Of a stretch of 14,841 nucleotides of DNA, positions 8,648 to 14,841 are shown piece by piece. Each line of letters opens with the position of its first letter. The stretch's first letter is position 1. Under the pieces are notes generated by a model. The model searched no databases, was not told the DNA's origin, and saw only the letters and a program-made list of their open reading frames with translations. The stretch lies in assembly GCA_009602725.1 (NCBI GenBank), contig WELB01000208.1, positions 209,642-224,482 on the forward strand, read 5' to 3'. Source of the DNA: Spirogloea muscicola (Eukaryota > Streptophyta > Zygnematophyceae > Spirogloeales > Spirogloeaceae). A program made the translations under genes and the position numbers.

Positions 8648-9540
8648 GCTTGTCTGCAGCCCACAACAATGGTGAGAAATCTGGAGCTGGGCTGCTCTAG
8701 TCCTAGTAACACATTTTCAGGCTCCAATTTGTGTGTGTCCAGCTGGCTACTAGCACCTCAAGTAAGCTTTCTCAGTCAGCATTTGTGAGGCTGGGCAACA
8801 ATGAGCGTGGACATAGCACGAGCTGATACACATGACAGACGTTTTTGAAGTAGAAGCTATGTATACATCCAATCAAAAATTGAAGTTTGGCAAGGGAGGG
8901 ACTCCCTGGAGTCCAGCTGTGCACAAGGCTATTGGTGTCAAGGTCATGGTCACTCGATGCAAGGGTGCAAAGCAGTGCCAAAGGCCTGCAGCCACCACGG
9001 AGATAGCTATGACCCACTCACTTGGACATGGAAGAGGGAGCCTGGGAAGGGTGGCCGAAAGGCGCAGAAGGCACGAAGTGACGACTCCTGCGAGTGGGCG
9101 TTCAATGGCCTCTTAGTTGCAAGTGCAGATCAGAAGGATGAGAGGGCGGGACCCGGAGGAACGATCAAGGGAGACAGCTGAACCAGTATGAGGCAGTGGC
9201 ACGGAAAGGAGTTGGCATGGTCCAGAGGGCCGAAAGAGGCGCCAAGAAGTAGAGGGAGCAAGAGCGCCTGCCAGGCTGATGACGTGGGGGCGGCCATCAA
9301 GGCGGGGGGGCCTGATTGTCACCTGGGCACGGGGTCCACGGAGGGGGCGGGCCAGGGTTTAGAAAAGGAGGGGCGGCAGGGCGGCCAGAGCCCGCCACCC
9401 CGCTCCACCCCAGCCCCTGCCCGTCGTCGCAGCGCCAGCGCCAGCTGTGCCCGCCCCCAGCCGCTCCGNGGCTCTCTGCGCTGCCCGCGCGCGAGGAGGC
9501 CCGGCCGCGCGGCGGCCAAGGCCCGCCATCGCCCTCGCAG
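8648..9540. other. Gap between the BASS and zinc-finger genes
   Basis: No recognisable gene. The first part should be the 3' UTR of the transporter gene, though I found no TGTAA near its stop. An A/T-richer patch at 8820-8890 contains CCAATC at 8869, the kind of element found in promoters. From about 9000 the sequence becomes purine-rich and then very GC-rich. An ATG at 8832 opens 94 codons of unrecognised, strongly basic sequence that I do not call a gene. The 5' UTR and first exon(s) of the next gene must lie here or start at the acceptor at 9540. Confidence 0.5.
9469..9469. other. Ambiguous base (N)
   Basis: The only N in the window lies in a GC-rich tract just upstream of the modelled start of the zinc-finger gene. 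It may hide an insertion or deletion, so reading frames that cross it are unreliable. Confidence 0.95.
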
Positions 9541-12500
9541 GCCGGCTGGCTCCACGACGAGCCCTGGGCGGATGGCAAGGCCGAGCCTGGTGTCGCCGGG
9601 GGTGGCGAGCTGCGATCATCGGTGCCGGGCGACAGCCCCGGGCAGCCCGCGGCACGCCCGGCCAAGTATGACGAGGATGGCCGCGGCGGCGCCGACGTGC
9701 TCAGGCGGCGGCAGCCTTGGAAGCACAAAGAGCGGCCCGCTGGCTCCGGCGCCGGCGACACCGGCACCGGCGGCGGCGGTGGCGGTGGCGGGGCCGGGGC
9801 TGGTGCTCGCCATGGAGATGAGCAGTTTGTGGGCCCCCCCGCTGAAGAGGCGGCAGCGGCGGTGCCGCCCGCGGCCTCTGTCGGCGTGGCCCTGGACGGC
9901 TTTCTGCGGCAGCTCCACGGGGGGCGCCAGCTCACCGACGCCGACTTCCTTGCGCTCATCCGACGAAGCAGCGGCCGCAGCGGCAGCAACCACCCTGATG
10001 CCGCTGCGGCGGGGCCTCGTGCACCTCGGCAGCCTGCTGTGCCGTCGGCGATGGCACCCTCGAAGCCAGCCTCCGGCGGCATGCTGCGCGCCCCGGCCGT
10101 CAAGCCTGGAGCAAGCCGTAGCCCCACGGCGGCGTCGGTCGTTGCACTTGCGCAGGTGTCGGCCAAGGCCTCCACCGGTGAGCACTCTGGCCCTCCCTCC
10201 CATATCCTCCAACCTCGCCCAGAGATGACGCCATGAGGGCAAGATGTGCTACGACCGAACAGCAGTATGCTAAGCCCACCCGCCGCTTGTCTCTGCAGAC
10301 CCACTTGGGTGGCCACTCTCGCGGGCACTGGCGACTCTGTCGGCGGCGGCGGTGGCTGCACCTGCTGCGTCAGCCAGCGTGCAGCTGGAGGAGTGCAAGG
10401 ATCCGCGCTGCCGTGCTGCTGGGCGGCGCCGCTTCTGTGCGCCGCTCAACTGGCGCCGCCACGGCCGCCTCCACCTCAAGTCGCACGGCGACAGGGTGCC
10501 CTCCGCAGCGCCCCACAAACACAAACCCCTTCCCCCCTCCCTCCTCCTTGCTCCTCCCATCATACTCTCCCTTTTACTACGTGCGGCTTGGGCCTTGCCG
10601 CAGCTCTGGCCAGCTGGCTCTTGAAGCGAGGATGGCAAGGACTGATCCTTGTGCCAATGCTTTCTGTGGCGCTGTCGCATGCTCAGGAAGACTTCCGAAA
10701 AGATCGGCCAGAGATTGCAGCCTTTTTGTGCCGCGCAACACCGGCGCAGTCCGCCGAGCTGGTGTACCTTGCAGACACGTCCATTCAGGTCCAGTCCCGT
10801 TGGATGACACCCCCGTGAGGTGTGCAGATCCTTGCCACCTTGCTCCCCAATCTGACATGGCAGCTGGCTGATGACATCTGCACACAGGGGATCAAGGGCG
10901 GTCGCGTTATGGCGCAGGTGCGTCTCCTGCTGGAAGTACGCGACAGCTGCGACAGCACTGGCGAAGCCAGGGGTCCGCTTGCGGATCACCTCCGTGCTGG
11001 TGCTGCGCTCGTGGTGAGCTTTATGTCGGCTGCCTCTTGCTAAGCTGCTCATAGCGACTGCTCCTGCCGCTTCTGCCCTGCCGCAGGAGCGGTGCTCACT
11101 CACACGCTGCAAGTAGACGATGGCTGGCAGCTGACTGCTGACAGAGCAAGAGGTTGGGCTGCAGGAGGTGGTGGAAGCTGGGTGGGCTAGAGCTGGCAGT
11201 GGGGCCGCTTCAATCCAGGAGGAGGGAGGTACAAAGGGGGCTGCTAAGGGGTGGCAGCAGTGGCGCAGTGGTAGCATGCTCGACGCTGGTGGCCTTCTGG
11301 CGGCTCTTGACTGCGCCAGCGAGGGCACATTCCTGCAGTGCGGCACGGCGGCGCAGGCACTGCAGCGCGGCATCTTCGCTGGGCCGCCAGGCGCGCCACC
11401 ATTTGGCCTGGATGAGCGCAATGTCGTCGCAACGCTGGCCTTTTTCCTCGAGCACCGCCTGGTTAGGCTGCATCTGTTGCTCCAGTGCCACCTGCCCCGC
11501 CCGCTTTCGGATGGTGAGGACCGGGCAGCTTGTGATGCGCTTGCGCCAGCGGTGCCTGGCGCGCTCTGAGGCTCCACCTGACCTGCTTCTCTTCTGGTTG
11601 CGAGGAGCGCAGGTGCAAGTGTGGATGGGGGCGCGCGAGGCAGAGGCTCTGCGCCGCCAGGAGGCTCTTGTCGAGGAGGAGGAAGCTGCGCAGAAAAAGT
11701 GCTCCCCTCTCTCTGGCTCTCTCCTCCCTTCCTCCTCCATCCCCAGCTACCCCGCTGTCCTCCCGTTTGCCCTCTGCACCTCGCCCACTGTTGACTTCTT
11801 GGGACGCGATCGTCCGACAAGGTGCTGCAGCCGTGCCCGCGCCTCTGGTCATGCTGACCCTGTGGATTGCGGCCACGGCGCGCTTTGCAGGCAATCAAAG
11901 CAGGTGCAGCGAAAGCGCAGCCGGCGGCTGCGCCTCAAGGAGCAGCGTGGCCGGGAGCGTGGCAGCGAGCGTGGCGTGGCAACTACACAAAACGGCTTGT
12001 CGCCGTCTTCGGGATCCTCTGTGTCGTCAGCATTGTCATCTTTTGCAGGGTCCTCCTCCTCGGACGAGGGCAGCGATGGCGGCAGCGGCGGCGGCAGCAG
12101 TGGCGGCAGAGGCAGAGGCAGTGGCATGGGCGGCACTAGTGCCAAGCAGGCCGTGGTGGTCGAGGATCAGGGTTTGAGGCTCGCATCGCTCCTCCCTTCT
12201 GCGCTCTCCCACGTCCTTGCAGAACTGGGAGACACTCCTGACCAGCGCCAGTCAGCCCCGGCCTCGCCGCCGCCGCCGCCGCCCTCGCCGCCGCCCTCGC
12301 TGCCGCTGTCGCCGCCGCCGCTGCAGCCGCCACTGTCGCCACCTCTGCTGCAGCCATCATCCTTGCTGCCGCCCCCATTGCCGCCGCCACCTCCGCCAGC
12401 ACTAGAGCGAGTGGCGGGGCCGGAGGAGGGTCAGCACTGCCCTCCCATGACCATCCTGCTGACTCAACAGCCGATAACGACAGCAGTGGAGCCACTGCAG

Positions 12501-13911
12501 CACATGCCCCCGCCGCGACTGCCTTCGTCTCCGCCACCATTGATGTGCTCTCCGCCGCTGCCCATATTTGGGACCTGGGATGAGGGTGCACTGCTCTTGC
12601 GCCCAGTGAGCACTGCGGAACTTGGATCCTGCACGGCCGTGCCGCTGCCCCCTCCACCAGCACCAGTGCCCATTATGATGGTTGGCTCGTTGGAGGTGCC
12701 GGTGCCAGAGCTCGTGACTGGCAGCAGGGCCATGCCTGCAGCAGATGCCCTCCAGTTTTTTGCCCATGGCGGAGTGGCCGCAGCAGTAGCTGCGCCGGCA
12801 GCTGCTGATGAGCACTCGCTGCTTGGGGATGCGGCAGTGGTGGCCTACTGTTCAGGCAGCGGCGTCTTGTCAGGGGCTGCCGCAACTGCTGGTGGCGACA
12901 GCAGGGCTTGGAGCTCGCTGCCGACAAGACCTCCTGTGATGCTAGCTGGGGAGCATGTTGAGAACCTGTCAGCGATGGCCACTGGGGCCAGCCCCATAGA
13001 GTGCTTAACTGCGGACGAGGCTATTGAGGAATCGCCAGCAGTCAGCGCCCAGCGTGATCAGCAGACTTGGCCAGGTTTGGCAGCGCCATCAGCGAGCTCG
13101 GCTTGGGTACCGTTGGAGGCGCTCCTTGTCGACCGTGAGCTTTCACTGCCTTTCTGCCAGCTGCCAACTGCCATGTGCAACCTTCTTCCACCCTCTACCA
13201 CAAGCTCAAACTTGCAAGCTCAAACTTCTGTTCTCTGTCACCTCACTGGTCCCCTTCTGCCTCCCTGGCTGACTTATGTCAACTCTCGGTTGTAATTAGA
13301 TTCTGCGCAATGTTTGTCCTTGGCCTAGCGATGTGGACTTATCAGTCATGCTGGTTGCAGGGTGGCGGAGAGCTTGTACCGACAGTGCGGCGGTGCAATA
13401 CAATCACGAACCTGCAGCAATTGATGGCGCCAAGGCTGATGTAAGCGAGGGCGGCGACAGTGCTGGCGAGGGGCACAGGGACGGCGCCTTTCCACAGCGC
13501 GTGGAGGGGGACACATGCGCCTGGACGGCAGCAGGTGCTGGCGCTCCTGCTGGGTCGCTCCCTGATGCGATGATGGCTGCGGATTCAGTGGCTGAAATAG
13601 GCGGCGCCGGTGGTGGTGGTGGCAGCAGCAGGCGTGGCCGGGAGCAGGTGCTCAAGAGTGAGCCGACATGGAAGCCCACAGTGGCAGTGGTGGCGGCAGC
13701 GCCAGCAGAGCGGGGTCAGTGTAAGGCCCCACCACCCTCAGCAGCGGTGGCAACGCGACTCGGGCACCGGCCTTGGGCTGTTGGCCGCGGCGCCGGCGCT
13801 TCGGGCGGTAGCGGTCCCCGGCGCGTGCTCGACCGCCGTGGGCCACCATCATGGGCGGAGCGCAGAGAGGAGGCGGTGATCGCACCTCGTGGCGCTGGGC
13901 GTACTGAGTGA
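9541..13911 (+). CDS. Green-lineage zinc-finger-like protein of unknown function (5' end unresolved)
   Basis: Modelled exons: 9541-10177, 10299-10495, 10687-10761 (or to 10788), 10828-11013, 11165-11461, 11613-11698, 11891-13134, 13361-13911. They join in phase to about 1,090 residues. No in-frame ATG begins the first exon, so an upstream start exon is missing or 9541 is not its true edge. Residues 1-212 are low-complexity with KYDEDGRGGADVLRRRQPWK and LTDADFLALIRRS. At about residue 245 is a C-x4-C-x8-C-x7-H-x3-H motif, then EDFRKDRPEIAAF. Exon 11165-11461 holds ALDCASEGTFLQCGTAAQAL and GLDERNVVATLAFFLEHRL. Splicing then gives VQVWMGAREAEALRRQ, EALVEEEEAAQKK and a basic KRSRRLRLKEQRGRERG. 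The long exon carries an acidic Ser/Gly tract, a proline-rich tract and an Ala/Pro/Ser tail. I recall the same module order in uncharacterised land-plant proteins, with no function to assign. Nucleic-acid binding is an inference. The junctions between 10762 and 11165 are weak. Confidence 0.8.
10394..10474 (+). other. Zinc-finger-like Cys/His motif
   Basis: This segment translates as CKDPRCRAAGRRRFC followed by APLNWRRHGRLH, giving C-x4-C-x8-C-x7-H-x3-H. The two histidines sit three residues apart as in C2H2 fingers. The Cys-to-His loop is 16 residues instead of about 12 and contains a third cysteine, so it does not fit the classical pattern. Whether it binds zinc cannot be told from sequence. 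Confidence 0.7.
12255..12405 (+). repeat. Proline-rich (SPPP-type) low-complexity tract in the zinc-finger gene
   Basis: About 50 codons encode repeated Ser-Pro-Pro-Pro, Leu-Pro and Pro runs (for example SPPPSLPLSPPPLQPPLSPP), built from CCG/CCN codons. Such tracts are common in algal proteins and often vary in length. It lies between the charged segment and the long Ala/Ser/Pro tail. An acceptor-like CCTTGCAG just upstream, at about 12223, might mark a small intron, but the frame is open without one. Confidence 0.8.
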
Positions 13912-14300
13912 GCAGCAGGTCAGCAGCCCTCCGGCCAAGAGACTGGATGTCCTTCATTCGTTTGCCCAGCCAAGGGGAGTGGGAGGCTCCTGGCTTGCAA
14001 GAGGAAGCATTGCAGCAGTCCTTTATGGTGGGTGTGGTACTGCCAAGGGTGATGAGTGCGAGGGTTTAGGGACCAGAGCTTGCCAGCCGCAAGCTCCGCC
14101 AGAGGTGCGTGGCTTGCTGGCGCAGAGCTGCGGCAGGTGGTGACTGGCAGGCTGTCGTGCATGGTGCGGCTGCGCGATGGCGGAGGGAGTGGCGAGGGAG
14201 AGGTGCCACGCGAGCAGGGCGGGCCAGCCGAAGCAGAGGGGGCGAGGGCTGAAGGGCTCGCCCATTGAGGATAGCGGCAGAGGGCGGCCAGTCAACGGGA

Positions 14301-14310
14301 GGGGGGGGGG
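14301..14310. repeat. Run of ten G
   Basis: Ten consecutive G (fourteen of fifteen purines including the preceding GGGA), facing the twelve-C run 50 bases downstream. The two could pair as an inverted repeat or form quadruplex structures. Confidence 0.9.
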
Positions 14311-14360
14311 CCCGCGGCGCCGGCCGCTGTCTCCCCCAATCCCGGCTCCGCCGCCCCAAA

Positions 14361-14372
14361 CCCCCCCCCCCC
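14361..14372. repeat. Run of twelve C
   Basis: Twelve consecutive C immediately upstream of GGTCGACATC. It is complementary to the ten-G run at 14301-14310, and the GC-rich loop between them is 50 bases. Homopolymer length is unreliable in such tracts. Confidence 0.9.
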
Positions 14373-14841
14373 GGTCGACATCCTCGGCTTCCTGGATGCG
14401 CTACTCCAGAAGCTCGCCACGCCAGGATACGCACGACGTCGGATGTGCTTCCGGCTGAGATGGGCTCTGCCGGCAGCACAGCTTGCCGTGCCTGACGCCG
14501 CCGCGTATCTCTGACAGCGAGCTCAGAGTGAGCGTGCACGTGAAAGCGGGGCGAGCTTCAGCTGCTGGCAGAAGAAGGGTTTGGGAATGTGCCGTCCGGA
14601 GTTGGGACATCGAGTGGCGGCCTCGGCTTGCTGGCCCGTGGCTGTCAAGCCAGGTGGTGGACATCTGCAGACGAGAAAGAAGCCGCACGGTGCCGTGTCT
14701 CCCTGCTTGCCCGGCAGTCGGCCACCCGAGGCGCTGCGTCATTTGTCCCCCCGCCTGGCCCGCCCCCGCCGTGCCGGGCATGCCCTCGCTCCCCGCGCCG
14801 CTGGGCGCCGCCCTCCCGCCGCCACCCTCGCCCCGCCGCCT

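Larger units (their letters stand above)
13912..14841. other. 3' flank with no resolvable gene
   Basis: I could not model a gene here. The first part should be 3' UTR of the zinc-finger gene, but no TGTAA was found after its stop. The middle holds a run of ten G and a run of twelve C. From 14374 an open stretch of about 46 codons starts with VDILGFLDALLQKLATPGYA and ends at a stop near 14513. It reads like an amphipathic helix but has no recognisable match. The last 60 bases are C-rich CCGCC-type sequence, as in a 5' region of another algal gene. Confidence 0.5.

Noticed and set aside
8832-9116. A 94-codon + strand frame with an ATG
   Set aside because: The translation is unrecognised and very basic at its end. 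It lies where 3' and 5' UTRs are expected, and there is no supporting splice or polyadenylation signal.
9297-10361. A 354-codon minus-strand frame and a 346-codon + strand frame over the first zinc-finger exon
   Set aside because: Both are Pro/Ala/Gly/Arg-rich shadows of GC-rich sequence. The minus frame is antisense and the + frame is out of phase with the donor at 10178 that leads into the finger exon.
10270-11898. A 542-codon open frame on the minus strand across the zinc-finger gene
   Set aside because: It is antisense to exons whose + strand translation has clear family motifs and matching splice phases. Long antisense frames are expected in GC-rich coding DNA, and no motif was recognised in its product.
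13439-13445. GTAAGC after GAT inside the last zinc-finger exon, a good donor
   Set aside because: The frame stays open through it to the stop at 13911 and no clear matching acceptor gives a better model. It remains a possible alternative splice site.
14401-14781. A 126-codon minus-strand frame near the right edge
   Set aside because: There are no recognisable motifs and the composition is shadow-like. A true gene here would need sequence beyond the window.

Overview
This window looks like nuclear DNA of a green alga, most likely a chlorophyte near the Chlorellales. It is GC-rich. Coding sequence is split by many short GT-AG introns of roughly 100-370 nt, often ending in TTGCAG or CTGCAG. Probable algal TGTAA polyadenylation signals are present, and all three recognisable genes have their closest remembered relatives in plants and algae. 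The species is inferred, not shown. I saw no tRNA, rRNA, CRISPR array or intact transposon.

Layout: bases 1-65 are a pure G run, probably a sequencing or contig-end artefact. At 205-3678 (+) lies a complete 12-exon gene for 8-amino-7-oxononanoate (KAPA) synthase, the first committed enzyme of biotin synthesis. All twelve exons join with matching splice phases into 504 codons. The lysine, aspartate and histidines that handle PLP are present, and the protein ends in Ala-Arg-Leu, a plausible peroxisomal targeting tripeptide. A 2-kb unresolved stretch follows (3698-5741). It has conflicting weak coding signals on both strands and a cluster of four diverged copies of a roughly 55-65 nt repeat, two in each orientation.

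At 5742-8647 (+) is a bile acid:sodium symporter (BASS) family plastid-type transporter. Its six downstream exons, covering the membrane domain, are well supported. The N-terminal transit region is a phase-compatible guess. After a gene-poor gap comes a third gene (about 9541-13911, +), a roughly 1,090-residue protein of a green-lineage family with an unusual Cys/His zinc-finger-like motif, a conserved alpha-helical middle, an acidic/basic charged segment and a long low-complexity proline/serine/alanine tail. I recognise this family from uncharacterised plant proteins and cannot give it a function. Its 5' end is not resolved, and one ambiguous base (9469) lies just upstream of the modelled start. 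The last 930 bases hold no gene I can model, only G and C homopolymers and one short orphan open stretch.

The three genes run head to tail on the + strand but are ordinary eukaryotic single genes. Nothing in the sequence shows they work together. The most novel items are the unusual zinc-finger family member, the intergenic bidirectional repeat cluster, and the peroxisomal-type C terminus on KAPA synthase.
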